NCBI RefSeq assembly: GCF_900128895.1
Contig: NZ_FSQW01000001.1
Location: 1,898,729-1,962,728 of the forward strand
Length of the DNA: 64,000 nt
Reading direction: 5' to 3'
Source of the DNA: Parasphingorhabdus marina DSM 22363
Lineage (GTDB): Bacteria; Pseudomonadota; Alphaproteobacteria; Sphingomonadales; Sphingomonadaceae
This document shows positions 35,142 to 44,690 of this stretch, piece by piece. Both the position numbers and the translations under genes were made by a program. The notes beneath the pieces are model-generated. The model made no database searches, was not told where the DNA came from, and worked only from the letters and a program-made list of their open reading frames with translations. Each line of letters begins with the position of its first letter. The first letter of the stretch is position 1.

Positions 35142-36554
35142 TCAGCGCACCGCCACCTGTTGTGCGGAGTCTGCCGGAAACGGCTCGTCACCCAGGGCCA
35201 AGTGCAAGTTAACCCGGTTTTCGATCCGCGCACGCCGGGCTTCGATCGCACGGGTTTCCGCAGCGATAGCGGTCGTCTGGGCATTGATCAGATCAAAAAT
35301 GGTGGAGCGGCCGTTAATGTAGCGGCTGCGGGTCAGACCGACAGCCGCACGGGCGTCTTCTGCGGCCTTGGCGGTGGCGGTAACCTGACGCTCCAGCGTG
35401 GCCTCGGCATCGAGCCTGTCCTCGACTTCCTGAAAAGCCCCCAGCACCTGTTCGGCATAGGTAAACAGCGCGGACCGGGCCAATTCTCCCTGGCGTTCGG
35501 CTTCGGCCAGCAGCGCGCCGCCACGAAACAGCGGTTGCAACAGGCCAGCGGATATGGCGTCGATATAGGTGCCTGGATCAAACAGATCGCCGAAACTTCC
35601 GGACCGGGTGGTGGCATCAAAGCGCAGCGTTAGCTGAGGGAACATCGCATGCCGGGCATCGGTGGCGCGCAAACCGGCGGCATCCACTCTGGCTTCAGCG
35701 GCAATCAGGTCGGGGCGGCCGCTCAACACGGCTACGGGCGCAGCCACTCCCGGAAGTGCTGGGGGCTCAATCAGATCCTCGGCCCCGAGCGCTTGTCCGG
35801 AAGGATATCGTCCGGTGAGAACTTCCAGTGCTCGAGCCGCGTTTCGTGATGTCCTTATGGCAGCTTCAAGCCGGTCCTCGCTATTGGAAACCGCAACCTG
35901 GGCGAGCCGGACATCCAGCCGGGAAGCGAGCCCGGCCCGGAACCGTGCATTGGTGATCCGCAGTGTATCCCTGCGACGATCCAGATCATCTTCGGCCAGA
36001 GCGAGAGAAATTCTGGCGGCGCTGCGATCGTACCAGGCCTGGGTCACGGAAGCGGCCAGTGCCTGACGCGCGGCCGCAAATTCCGCTGCCGCCGCTCTGG
36101 CATCGGCATTGCCGGCGCGGGCCAGCGCGAGGTTTCGTCCCCAGATATCCGCTTCCCAGCTCGCCGAAAACTCCCCGTCATAGACCGTGGACGCATTTTC
36201 GGCATCGGTTGCCGTCGCGGACAGATCTACGCGCGGGAAAAGGTCGGCACGGGAAACGCGCATCGCGGCCCGGGCTGCACGCAACTGGGCCAGAACCGAT
36301 TGCAGGTTGCGATTCTGCGCGAACGCCTCCCTGATCGCCGCATCCAGTTCCGGATCGGCAAATTCCGCGACCCAGCCGTCGTTGGTAATGCGAGAGCTGT
36401 CTGCAGCACCGGTCTGCACGGCAGAAGCGTTCTGCCAGGATGCCCAGCCATCCGGCGCGGCGGGTATGGCGCTCTGGTCGAGCTCCGGTCCGCCACGAAT
36501 GGCACAGGCGGACAGCAGGACCAGCGCCGCAAGGGGCAGGAGAGACGATCTCAT
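35142..36554 (-). CDS. RND efflux outer-membrane factor lipoprotein (system 1)
   Basis: A 470-residue TolC/OprM-type channel subunit of the NodT family with lipobox LSAC (Cys17). Twin outer-membrane efflux repeats are visible (about 65-250 and 265-455) in the alanine/arginine-rich helical regions such as AFAQNRNLQSVLAQLRAARAA and AVGLTRSRYINGRSTIFDLINAQ. ATG 36554 is used because the signal peptide starts there; 4 bp separate it from the adaptor gene upstream. It is the third gene of the leftward system 1 and is convergent with the flavin oxidoreductase (3 bp apart). Confidence 0.9.
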   Translation of the reverse strand: MRSSLLPLAALVLLSACAIRGGPELDQSAIPAAPDGWASWQNASAVQTGAADSSRITNDGWVAEFADPELDAAIREAFAQNRNLQSVLAQLRAARAAMRVSRADLFPRVDLSATATDAENASTVYDGEFSASWEADIWGRNLALARAGNADARAAAAEFAAARQALAASVTQAWYDRSAARISLALAEDDLDRRRDTLRITNARFRAGLASRLDVRLAQVAVSNSEDRLEAAIRTSRNAARALEVLTGRYPSGQALGAEDLIEPPALPGVAAPVAVLSGRPDLIAAEARVDAAGLRATDARHAMFPQLTLRFDATTRSGSFGDLFDPGTYIDAISAGLLQPLFRGGALLAEAERQGELARSALFTYAEQVLGAFQEVEDRLDAEATLERQVTATAKAAEDARAAVGLTRSRYINGRSTIFDLINAQTTAIAAETRAIEARRARIENRVNLHLALGDEPFPADSAQQVAVR

Positions 36555-36558
36555 ATTA

Positions 36559-37740
36559 TCAACCCGCGTCTTCGCCAGAGGATTTACGAGGTTTGGCCGC
36601 CGCCTTTTCCGGTTCTTTTTCTTCGTCTTTCCAGGTGACGGCTTGTCCGTCGCGGAGGCGCTCTCCGCCGCGGACAACAATCATGTCACCCGCCTTGAGC
36701 GGACCTGACACGGCCACCCGGTCGCCATCTGGCTCGCCGACTTCCACATCCACCCGCTTGGCGGTTTTGTCTTCCGGATTGACGACATAGATAAAAATGC
36801 CGCTGTCACGCAGGACAAGGGCATCCCGGGGAGCGGTCAGGACATCGCGTTCCACTCCGGTCGGCACCGTGATCGAAATCGCGCTGCCCATCTTCATGTT
36901 GTGGCTGCCCATCGGCGCGCGCACCTCGACGGTGCGGCTGACTTCATCGCCGGTTTCGATAACCGTTCGCACCCGGGAAGACCGGCGCTGGCCATTGGCA
37001 ACGATCGTTACTTCCTGGCCAGGTGATAGCGATCCGGCCACGGCGATCGGGACGCGGACCCGCGCTTCCGAACCCTGGCGACCGACGATGCGGGCGATTT
37101 CGCGGCCCGGCGTGGCATATTCACCCACCTCGATCCGCCGCTCGACCATCTGTCCGTCAAATGGCGCGCGGATACGTGTCCGGGACAGGTCAAAATTGGC
37201 GGTGTTGAGGGCCACGCGCGCTGCGGCGAGACGGGCTTTGGTCTGATCTCGCGAAGAAATGGCTTCGTCGAGGGAGGCTTCCGATTCCGCTTCTTCTTCC
37301 AGCAGTTGCTGCAACCTTTCAACGAGCCGATTCTGATAGTCCAGATCGGCTTTTAACCGGGCGATTTCGGTCGCCGCCTGATCCCGGGCCAGAGTTGCTG
37401 CGCGACTGTCGATCACCGCAATGACGGTGCCGCGGCGAACCCGCGCACCGATATTCAGGGTCGATTGGATGCGCCCGGACACCTCGGCGGCCACAACCGA
37501 GTCCCGGTCGGCAACAATATCTCCCGGGGCTGTGAAATTGGGCGTGATGGCAGATCTTTCGACCTTGGCCAGACTGACAATCGCTGGCGGCGGTCCTCCC
37601 GCACCGGGGCCGCCTTGTTGTCCTTCGGCGGGATCATTCGCGAAGAACAGGAACCAGGCTGCGGCGGCAATGGCGAGTGTGCCACCAATCAGGATCCAGC
37701 GCAGGTTCTGCTTGACCATGTCGGGGAGGGCAATGTTCAT
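36559..37740 (-). CDS. RND efflux periplasmic adaptor (system 1)
   Basis: A 393-residue membrane-fusion protein: N-terminal anchor helix (about 15-35), a barrel-sandwich hybrid/lipoyl region (ISVEV-like segment AAEVSGRIQSTLNIGARV), a helical hairpin (about 115-170, with DQAATEIARLKADLDYQNR) and a beta-barrel followed by the membrane-proximal part. The last 30 residues are charged and low complexity (Glu/Lys/Ala). ATG 37740 overlaps the permease stop by 4 bp (ATGA). It links the permease to the outer-membrane factor of the same operon. Confidence 0.9.
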   Translation of the reverse strand: MNIALPDMVKQNLRWILIGGTLAIAAAAWFLFFANDPAEGQQGGPGAGGPPPAIVSLAKVERSAITPNFTAPGDIVADRDSVVAAEVSGRIQSTLNIGARVRRGTVIAVIDSRAATLARDQAATEIARLKADLDYQNRLVERLQQLLEEEAESEASLDEAISSRDQTKARLAAARVALNTANFDLSRTRIRAPFDGQMVERRIEVGEYATPGREIARIVGRQGSEARVRVPIAVAGSLSPGQEVTIVANGQRRSSRVRTVIETGDEVSRTVEVRAPMGSHNMKMGSAISITVPTGVERDVLTAPRDALVLRDSGIFIYVVNPEDKTAKRVDVEVGEPDGDRVAVSGPLKAGDMIVVRGGERLRDGQAVTWKDEEKEPEKAAAKPRKSSGEDAG

Positions 37741-40700
37741 TCGGCAGGCTCCAGTGCAGGTCCGGATCCAAAATCCGGTCCGCTTCTTTGGGGTTTGGGG
37801 CTTTTGTTGGGCTTGTCTTGCGGATCCCGTGGTTCATCAGGCTGACTGGGCAGGTCCTTCCGTGCGGAACCCAGCTGAATGAGCGCGGGCAGCAGAACCA
37901 GGGTGAAGATCGTGGACACCAGCACCCCGCCGACAATGATCACGGCCAGTCCGCGATAGATCGCGCTGCCGGGACCGGGAACCAAAGCCAAGGGCAACAT
38001 GCCCATGACCGAGGTTCCGGTCGTCATCAGGATCGGTCGGAGCCGGAGGCGGAGGGCGGCCTTGGCCGCATCGGCCCGGGACAGACCGTCGGCTTCGCTT
38101 TCCCGCGCCTGCGCCATCAGCAGGATCGCATTGTTAACGACGATACCCAGCAGAATGACGAAACCGATCATTCCCAGCAGATCCAGCGGCGTGGGTTTGA
38201 ACAGATTGAGGATCTGTATGGCAATCACACCGCCGACGGTGGCGAGGGGCAGGGCGATGATCACCAGCGCGGCATCACGGGCCGAGCGGAAGACCGAGGC
38301 CATGATCACGAACAGCAAAGCCCCCGCCAGAATGAAATTCGTGCTGAGCGACTTGACCGCCTTGAGCAAGGCATTGGCATCGCCGCCATAACGGAGCGTA
38401 TCCCCGGCCTGTAGCGCCGCCTGGATTTGCGGTTCAGCGGTTTCCTGGATTTTCTCCAGTGCTTCGCCCAGTGCGACACCCGGCGGCGGGCTGATATTGA
38501 GCGTGAGAGTTTTGCGCCCGTCAACATGCCGTATCTGCGTCGGTCCAACGCCGCGTAGCACTGTCGCCACTTCACCCATGGGCACAGTGCCGCCATTGGG
38601 TGTGACCAGCGGGGCACTCTCAATCGCTTCGGGTCCCGCAGCTTCCGCCCCACGCAGGATCACACGCATGCGTTCGCCTTCGGAAACATATTCTCCGAGA
38701 TACAGGCCATCGCCGAATGCCCTTACCGCCCGTCCGACCTGGTCGCGGGTGAGGCCCAGTTCGGCGATACGGCGATCATTGGGGGTCAGGCGCAGTTCCG
38801 GGACGACCACATTGGGATCGGGATTGGGCCGGACCATCGCGCCTGGAATCGCAGCCTGTACGGCATCAACCGCAATCAGCGCTGTCTCTCGCAGCACTTC
38901 GTCATCTTCCGACTGGAGATAAAGTTCAATCGACCCGTTGCCTCCGAAATTGCCAAACAGGCTGCCTTGCTGGGCAAAGGCCTGCACATCTGGAAAGCCC
39001 GCGAGAATTTCATTGTTCACGATACCGGTCATTTCCTCGATCCGCGACTGATCCTTGATCCGGATGCCGGTATTCAGACCCCAGGGATTGACGAACAGAT
39101 AATAGTTCAGCAGCTCGGGCTGTTTCTCGCCGGTCAGGTAAGGATCGAGACGCTGTACCACCTCTTCGGCGATTTCGGCGCGGGCTGATTCCAGCGTAGC
39201 ACCGGACGGCAGGCCCACCCAGGCGTCGACGGCATCGCGCTTGACGTCCGGCAAATAGTCCGTTTGTGGCCATAACAGCCAGGAAAGAGCGAGGGGTGCC
39301 AGAATAAGCGAAGGGATCCAGATCTTGCGCTTTTTGCTGGTGTCGATCAGACCATAGATGCGATCGGCATAGCCGTTCCATCGCGTCTCATTATCGTCCA
39401 TGTCCAGCGTTCCGGCATAGTGACGCGCCGCAGCGGGCAGAACGGTGACGGCCACGATCAGGCTGGCCACGACCGAAATGGCAATGGTCAGCGCCAGATC
39501 AGCGAACAGCTGCCCCTCGACATCCTCGATGAACATGATCGGGATGAAAATGGCGACCGTTGTGGCGGTGGAGGCAAATAGCGCGGGCCAGACCTGAGTC
39601 ACCGACTCGATCGCGGCTTCACCGGCTGTCCGGCCCTGTTTGCGCAGGCGGACGAAATTCTCCATCACCACAATCGCGGCATCGAGAACCATGCCGGTCG
39701 CGAAGGCCAGACCGGCGAGCGAAATGACGTTGATGGTGCGTCCGGTCATGCCGATCACCGCCAGCGTGGCCAGCAGGCAGACCGGGACCGTGGCCGCAAT
39801 GATTAGCGTGGCGCGCCATTTGCGGACAAACATCCACAGCAGACCAATGGCGAGAAAAGTTCCCAGCAACAGATTGCCGCCGAGGAATGAAAGCGCGCGC
39901 TTGATGAAGACAGACGGATCGAAGCTCTTTTCGATTTTTGCGCCGACTTTTTGCAGTTCATTTTCGTTGAAATCTTCAACCTCGGCCAGCACGCCATCAA
40001 TGGCATCCAGGGTGTTGCTTCCCGGTTGCCGGATCACACGCATGCCAATCGCGGGATTGCCGTTTTGATAGGTGACGCCAAAAGCCTTGTCCGGTCCGAC
40101 ATTGATATCGGCAACATCTCGCATGCGAATGACCGTATTGCCGCGCTGGGCAACGGTCAGATCGCCAATCTGGTCGGCGGTGAAATTCCCTTCAAAGCGC
40201 AAGGCATAGCCGCGCCGTCCGACATCAACCGTGCCGCCGCCAACATCCTGAAACCGGCCGACCGCTCGCGCCAGTTCCTCGATCGTCAGGTTGAGCTGCG
40301 CAATCCGCCACGGATCAAATTTTATCCGCAAAATCCGTTCGCCAGTCGGGGCTTCAAGACTGACGCCCTGAACACCTTCGACAGATTCAATGCGCGGTAT
40401 CAGCGTGTCACGTGACAGGCGGGCCAGCGCCTCGGCATCCATATTGCTGTCGGGCAGTGCCTGCAAAAACAGGTAGATCAGGGATTCGCCCTGATCACCA
40501 TTGGCGCCGCCCACGGACGGGCGGTCGGCATCGAGCGGCCAGTTGCGCACGCGCTGGACACGACTGGACACTTCCGCGAAGGCCTTGTCCATATTGGTGC
40601 CGAGCGCAAATTCGAGATTGAGCCAGACCCCGCCATTGTTCGACCAGGACTGGACAGAAGTCAGTCCCGGCAAACCGCGCAGCTCCTGCTCGATCGGAAT

Positions 40701-40892
40701 GGTGATCTCGGACTCGATTTCCTTGGGGCTTGCAGCGCGCCAGCCAGCCTGCACCGTCAAGCTGGGGCGTTCGATATTCGGGAACAGCTGAATCGGCGTG
40801 CTGAAGGCCGAAACCAGTCCGATCAGGGCAATCAGGGCCAGACCTGCCGCAATGGCAGCCGGATATTTCAATGCAATCTTTGTCAAACCCAT
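37737..40892 (-). CDS. RND efflux permease subunit (system 1, atypical proton-relay residues)
   Basis: A 1051-residue inner-membrane drug/solute-proton antiporter of the HAE1-like RND family: two repeats with six helices each and two large periplasmic loops. ATG 40892 follows GAGGAGG (start MGLTKIALKYPA). In helix 4 the twin-aspartate motif appears as VLDAAIVV, so the aspartate equal to AcrB D408 is replaced by Ala, and in helix 10 the position of AcrB K940 reads Asn in VVNNAIL. A permease-first gene order (permease-adaptor-outer-membrane factor) is also less usual. The substrate is unknown. Confidence 0.9.
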   Translation of the reverse strand: MGLTKIALKYPAAIAAGLALIALIGLVSAFSTPIQLFPNIERPSLTVQAGWRAASPKEIESEITIPIEQELRGLPGLTSVQSWSNNGGVWLNLEFALGTNMDKAFAEVSSRVQRVRNWPLDADRPSVGGANGDQGESLIYLFLQALPDSNMDAEALARLSRDTLIPRIESVEGVQGVSLEAPTGERILRIKFDPWRIAQLNLTIEELARAVGRFQDVGGGTVDVGRRGYALRFEGNFTADQIGDLTVAQRGNTVIRMRDVADINVGPDKAFGVTYQNGNPAIGMRVIRQPGSNTLDAIDGVLAEVEDFNENELQKVGAKIEKSFDPSVFIKRALSFLGGNLLLGTFLAIGLLWMFVRKWRATLIIAATVPVCLLATLAVIGMTGRTINVISLAGLAFATGMVLDAAIVVMENFVRLRKQGRTAGEAAIESVTQVWPALFASTATTVAIFIPIMFIEDVEGQLFADLALTIAISVVASLIVAVTVLPAAARHYAGTLDMDDNETRWNGYADRIYGLIDTSKKRKIWIPSLILAPLALSWLLWPQTDYLPDVKRDAVDAWVGLPSGATLESARAEIAEEVVQRLDPYLTGEKQPELLNYYLFVNPWGLNTGIRIKDQSRIEEMTGIVNNEILAGFPDVQAFAQQGSLFGNFGGNGSIELYLQSEDDEVLRETALIAVDAVQAAIPGAMVRPNPDPNVVVPELRLTPNDRRIAELGLTRDQVGRAVRAFGDGLYLGEYVSEGERMRVILRGAEAAGPEAIESAPLVTPNGGTVPMGEVATVLRGVGPTQIRHVDGRKTLTLNISPPPGVALGEALEKIQETAEPQIQAALQAGDTLRYGGDANALLKAVKSLSTNFILAGALLFVIMASVFRSARDAALVIIALPLATVGGVIAIQILNLFKPTPLDLLGMIGFVILLGIVVNNAILLMAQARESEADGLSRADAAKAALRLRLRPILMTTGTSVMGMLPLALVPGPGSAIYRGLAVIIVGGVLVSTIFTLVLLPALIQLGSARKDLPSQPDEPRDPQDKPNKSPKPQRSGPDFGSGPALEPAE

Positions 40893-41015
40893 CGCACCCC
40901 TCCTCACAACCTCGGAGGTCGGGCTATCGTATCAATCGAAACTTATTCAGGCGATTTCGACAAAGATCAGGTGGAGTTCGATTAACGGCATGTCTGTGCG
41001 ATGAACCGTTGCAGG

Positions 41016-41642
41016 TCAGCTCTGATGGATCAGCAACCAGGCATCAACCGCGCGTTCAGCACGTTTTTGGCGGTCTTCTGGGGACAGGCAAACCGTATGG
41101 CCATAGCGCAGAAACAGGTCGAGCCGGCCCATGACGAGACCGGCGAACATCTCGGCCGAGGCGAGGGGATCGTCACTTTTGATTTCACCCTTTTCAATTG
41201 CCAGATTCAATAACTGGGTCAGGGCGGCCAGAAGGGTGCGGGGCCCGTTGTCGAGGAAATATTCGCCGATCTTTGGATCCCGGCTGACTTCTGCCGCCAG
41301 CACCCGCTCAAAGCGCACCATTTCTTCGCGTAAGAGGAAATCGAGCATTCCGCGTGCAGCGTGCAGGAGGATGTCCCGCAAGCTGCGGTCTTCCAGGTCA
41401 TCGACAACAAAGTTTCGTCGCATGACGTCGCATTCCTTGCGGACAACCTGGGCAAACAGATTTTCCTTGTCCTTGAACCAGTTATAGACAGTAACTTTGG
41501 AAACTTCCGCGCGCGCGGCAATGGCTTCGATGGTCGATGCAGAAAAGCCGTTTGCGAAAAATTCTGCGCGCGCGGCGATCAGGATTTCCTCGATTTTCCG
41601 CTGACTGTCCCGCCGGTTTGAGCGGGTCTGCGGTTGTGCCAT
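41016..41642 (-). CDS. TetR/AcrR-family repressor
   Basis: A 208-residue regulator with an N-terminal helix-turn-helix (about 12-60): REFFANGFSAST-like ARAEFFANGFSAST and EVSKVTVYNWFKDKENLF are the TetR signature. A ligand-binding helical domain (about 70-200) follows. Start ATG 41642 is chosen; a TTG at 41657 would add five residues. It reads leftward toward the system 1 genes, with a 123-bp gap, and divergently from system 2, with a large inverted repeat between. It most likely represses both efflux operons and itself. Confidence 0.92.
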   Translation of the reverse strand: MAQPQTRSNRRDSQRKIEEILIAARAEFFANGFSASTIEAIAARAEVSKVTVYNWFKDKENLFAQVVRKECDVMRRNFVVDDLEDRSLRDILLHAARGMLDFLLREEMVRFERVLAAEVSRDPKIGEYFLDNGPRTLLAALTQLLNLAIEKGEIKSDDPLASAEMFAGLVMGRLDLFLRYGHTVCLSPEDRQKRAERAVDAWLLIHQS

Positions 41643-41690
41643 GTCTGTTGCGGTCAATTGTCTACCCCTTCAATCATTGTGTAATAACAA

Positions 41691-41729
41691 AATGAACGCG
41701 AACGTTCAAATAAAACGTTGACGTTCATT
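41691..41729. promoter_or_regulatory. Long inverted-repeat operator between tetR and RND system 2
   Basis: Left arm AATGAACGCGAACGTT (41691-41706) and right arm AACGTTGACGTTCATT (41714-41729) match as an inverted repeat at 14 of 16 positions around a 7-bp spacer. TGAACG/CGTTCA half-sites also pair inside the left half (41693-41708). TTGACG (41719-41724) could be a -35 for the rightward promoter. The size suits two TetR dimers. Confidence 0.7.
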
Positions 41730-41759
41730 TTTGTCGATGGCATTTTGCTTGCGTCTGGT

Positions 41760-43301
41760 ATGGTCCAGACCGATTCATTCGCGGATGACACAGTGACTGA
41801 CCGGTTCCATCTCCCCCTGATGGCAATTCTACCTGCGCTTCTCGCGACCAGCGGGTGCATCAGCATGGCACCCGATTCTGCCGGACCCGGTATTGCGGCG
41901 GAAGTGCCCGCGAGTTTTCCGGGAGCAGATCAGGCCGGAGTATATGATCCCGCGGGGTGGTGGACCGCTTTTGAAGATCCGGTATTGAACCGCCTGCTCA
42001 ACGAAGCTCTTGATCGCAACCTCGACATTGCAGAAGCCCGCGCTCGCCTTCAGGCGGCCGAAGCCCAGGCGCGAATATCCAAAAGCGGCCTGTTTCCCCA
42101 GTTGAATGCCAGCCTCGGCAGCAGCTATTCCGACTCGCCGCTGGCCGGCACCGGATTTGGCGCTGGCGGTAATGTTGGAACGCAGCGGCTGGAGGTCGAG
42201 ACCTACACGTCCGGTCTGGCCTTTTCCTATGAACTGGATCTGTGGGGCAAGTTGCGCAACGAGGCGCGGGCAGGGCGAGCAGATGCCTTTGCGGCTGCGG
42301 CCGATCTGCAAGCGGCCCGTCTTGCGGTACTCGCCGAAACGATCACCAGCTATTTCGATCTTGTGGACGCACGGCACCAGATAGTGCTGACGACCCGAAT
42401 CATCGACGTGCTTGGCGATCGGGTGGAGCAAACCGAGAATCGGTATCAGCGCGGTCTGGTCTCGTCGTTTGAACTCTATCAGGTGCGACAGGATTTCCGG
42501 AATATCCAGGCAAGCCTACCCCAGCGCGAGAGTCAGCTGGCTGCGATCGAGGGGCAACTGGCCGTGCTTGTCGGGCGCTATTCCAACAATATGGATGAAC
42601 TGCTCAGAGCGGGTCTGGCGCCGAAGCTGATTTTCACGGATATTCCGGCTGGCCTGCCGATTGATCTCCTGGCGCAGCGACCGGATGTTCGAGCAGCGGG
42701 TCAGCGCATGGAAGCCGCGCGGTTTACAGTTGGCGCTCGCAAGGCGGACCAGTTTCCGGCACTCAGTCTGTCGGCTTCCACCGGCACGCAATCCGGCACA
42801 CCATCCGGCGTCTTCGATGTGATGGACAAATGGGTGCTGAGTCTGGGTGCCAACCTGACGGCACCGCTATTTCAGGGAGGACGTATCCGTGCCGGTATCG
42901 CGGTTGCCGATGCCCAATATGCCCAGCAAACAGCAGTTTACGCCAGATCGGTTCTCAATGCCTATCAGGAAGTCGGGACAGCGATCGAGCGCTATGAAGA
43001 GGAACGGCAACGCTATCGCTTCCTGTTTTCTCAGCTGGGTGAGGCAAAAGCCGCAGCAGATCTGCAATCCCGGAGATTTGGCACTGGCGTGGGCAATTAT
43101 GTCGACTATCTCGATGCCTTGCGCGCGCAATATCAGGTGCAGTCCCAGCTGTCTTCCGCAGGCCGGGATGTTGCTCTGGCCCGTCTGGCTGTACATCGGG
43201 CGCTGGGAGGAAGCTGGGATCAGCCCGCACCGGAAAGCCGCGAGACTATTGGTGATAAAAGCTCCGGAACCCCTGATCCGGCAAGTCGAGGAGACGAGTA
43301 A
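41760..43301 (+). CDS. RND efflux outer-membrane factor lipoprotein (system 2)
   Basis: A TolC/NodT-type outer-membrane channel subunit of about 513 residues. Lipobox TSGC follows a hydrophobic stretch (LMAILPALLA). The two outer-membrane efflux repeats are clear: EARARLQAAEAQARISKSGLFPQ in the first, and the tail YARSVLNAYQEVGTAIERYEEERQRY. The start is not certain: ATG 41760, GTG 41793 (which would give the most typical lipoprotein signal) and ATG 41820 are all in frame. It is the first gene of the rightward operon, with the operator about 30-70 bp upstream. Confidence 0.85.
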   Translation: MVQTDSFADDTVTDRFHLPLMAILPALLATSGCISMAPDSAGPGIAAEVPASFPGADQAGVYDPAGWWTAFEDPVLNRLLNEALDRNLDIAEARARLQAAEAQARISKSGLFPQLNASLGSSYSDSPLAGTGFGAGGNVGTQRLEVETYTSGLAFSYELDLWGKLRNEARAGRADAFAAAADLQAARLAVLAETITSYFDLVDARHQIVLTTRIIDVLGDRVEQTENRYQRGLVSSFELYQVRQDFRNIQASLPQRESQLAAIEGQLAVLVGRYSNNMDELLRAGLAPKLIFTDIPAGLPIDLLAQRPDVRAAGQRMEAARFTVGARKADQFPALSLSASTGTQSGTPSGVFDVMDKWVLSLGANLTAPLFQGGRIRAGIAVADAQYAQQTAVYARSVLNAYQEVGTAIERYEEERQRYRFLFSQLGEAKAAADLQSRRFGTGVGNYVDYLDALRAQYQVQSQLSSAGRDVALARLAVHRALGGSWDQPAPESRETIGDKSSGTPDPASRGDE

Positions 43302-44690
43302 GTGTATCGACAAAGGGTTATCGGCGGGCTCATACTGCTTGGCGCCATTCTCATCGCCGCACTGCTGTATCTGTTCCGGTCTACACCGGAAGGAAAACCG
43401 CCAGAGGAACTGGTGCCGCTGGTTCAGGTGGCGCCCATCGAAATTCGCTCCGGTAATTTGATGGTCAGCGGATCGGGGACCGTTCGGGCCCGGGATGAAG
43501 TCACGCTCGCCGCCGAAGTCGCCGGCAAACTGGTCTATGTGAACCCGCGACTGCGTGAGGGACAGAGCGTGGCCAAGGGAACAGTGCTGTTCCGGATTGA
43601 TGACTCTGACTATCGCAACGCGGTCCAGACCGCACAGGCGGATGTCGCTTCGCAAAATGTCGCGCTGCTGCAGGCTCAGGAAGAGGTGACGCTCGCGAAA
43701 GAAGAGCTCGCCAGATTTGCGGAACGATCCGCAGACAGCACGGCCTATGCCGGTGTGGATGACAATGATTTTGCTGCCCGGATATTGCCACCTGCAGAGC
43801 TGGCAGGCGGTCCGGAGACAGGCCAGACCAGGCCCCAAACACCCAATGGTCTCGCAACCCGGGAGCCCCAGCTGCAATCCGCAAGAGCCGGCCTGCGCCG
43901 GGCCCGGGCACAACTTTCCAACGCCCAGATTGCGTTGCAGCGAACCACCGTCCGCGCCCCTTTTTCCGGCGTGGTCCGCTCGGAGAATATCGCAGTGGGC
44001 AGCTATGTCGCCCCCGGTCAGTCTCTCGGCCAGATGGTTGGCACGTCCCAGCTGGAAGCATCGATTCCACTGTCTGAAAAAGACGCCGCGCTGATACCGG
44101 CGCTCTGGCGCCAGGGTGGTGGCGCACCGATCGAAGCGTCGGTTTTCAGCACATATGGCGGGACACGTTACCGCTGGCAGGCCTTTGTTGATCGCGCCAG
44201 CAGCGTGCTGAATCCGCAAACCCGGACGATCGATGTTTTCCTGAGGGTTCCCAATCCCCTGCGCGGAGGTGCGCCTGCGGCGGATCAGAAAGACGGCGAA
44301 CCCGAAACCACCGCTGCTTCTGCGCCACCATTGTTCGTCGGGACCTTTGTCGAAGCGGAAATTACTGGCAAGGCGCTGGACGCCTATGCCGTGTTGCCGC
44401 TCTCTGCCTTGCGGCCGGGGAACAAGGTCTGGCTGGTCCGCGACGGCAAATTGCGCATTGTCGATGTCGATCTGCTTCAGCGTACGGACAGCCAGGTACT
44501 GGTGAGCACCCGCGGACTGGGATCCAGCCCGATCGCGGTTGTCGGTGCTCTCAAGGCCGCAACCGATGGCCAAAAAGTGCGGATTGCCGATGCCCGGAAA
44601 CCTTCAGCAAAGCAGGGTCCGGACAAAGCGGAGCCTAAACCGTCAGCCGCCGGGAATGCGAGCGGCAAGAAGGCCAGCACAACCCCATGA
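43302..44690 (+). CDS. RND efflux periplasmic adaptor (system 2)
   Basis: A 462-residue membrane-fusion protein with an N-terminal helix (about 5-27), a lipoyl/barrel-sandwich region (VTLAAEVAGKLVYVNPRLREGQ), a helical hairpin (about 100-210) and a beta-barrel. A long Lys/Ala/Pro-rich tail (about 430-462) is an oddity for this family. The start is GTG 43302, directly after the outer-membrane factor stop, with GAGGAG 8 bases before. It is coupled to the permease by a 4-bp overlap. Confidence 0.87.
   Translation: MYRQRVIGGLILLGAILIAALLYLFRSTPEGKPPEELVPLVQVAPIEIRSGNLMVSGSGTVRARDEVTLAAEVAGKLVYVNPRLREGQSVAKGTVLFRIDDSDYRNAVQTAQADVASQNVALLQAQEEVTLAKEELARFAERSADSTAYAGVDDNDFAARILPPAELAGGPETGQTRPQTPNGLATREPQLQSARAGLRRARAQLSNAQIALQRTTVRAPFSGVVRSENIAVGSYVAPGQSLGQMVGTSQLEASIPLSEKDAALIPALWRQGGGAPIEASVFSTYGGTRYRWQAFVDRASSVLNPQTRTIDVFLRVPNPLRGGAPAADQKDGEPETTAASAPPLFVGTFVEAEITGKALDAYAVLPLSALRPGNKVWLVRDGKLRIVDVDLLQRTDSQVLVSTRGLGSSPIAVVGALKAATDGQKVRIADARKPSAKQGPDKAEPKPSAAGNASGKKASTTP

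Noticed and set aside
40936..40960. TCGAAA/TTTCGA inverted repeat before RND permease 1
   Set aside because: Does not resemble the TGAACG operator near tetR and the 13-bp spacing is uninformative; could be chance.
42867..44573. 568-codon minus-strand open frame across RND system 2
   Set aside because: It covers the ends of two genes whose plus-strand products are clear efflux subunits; the antisense product looks random.
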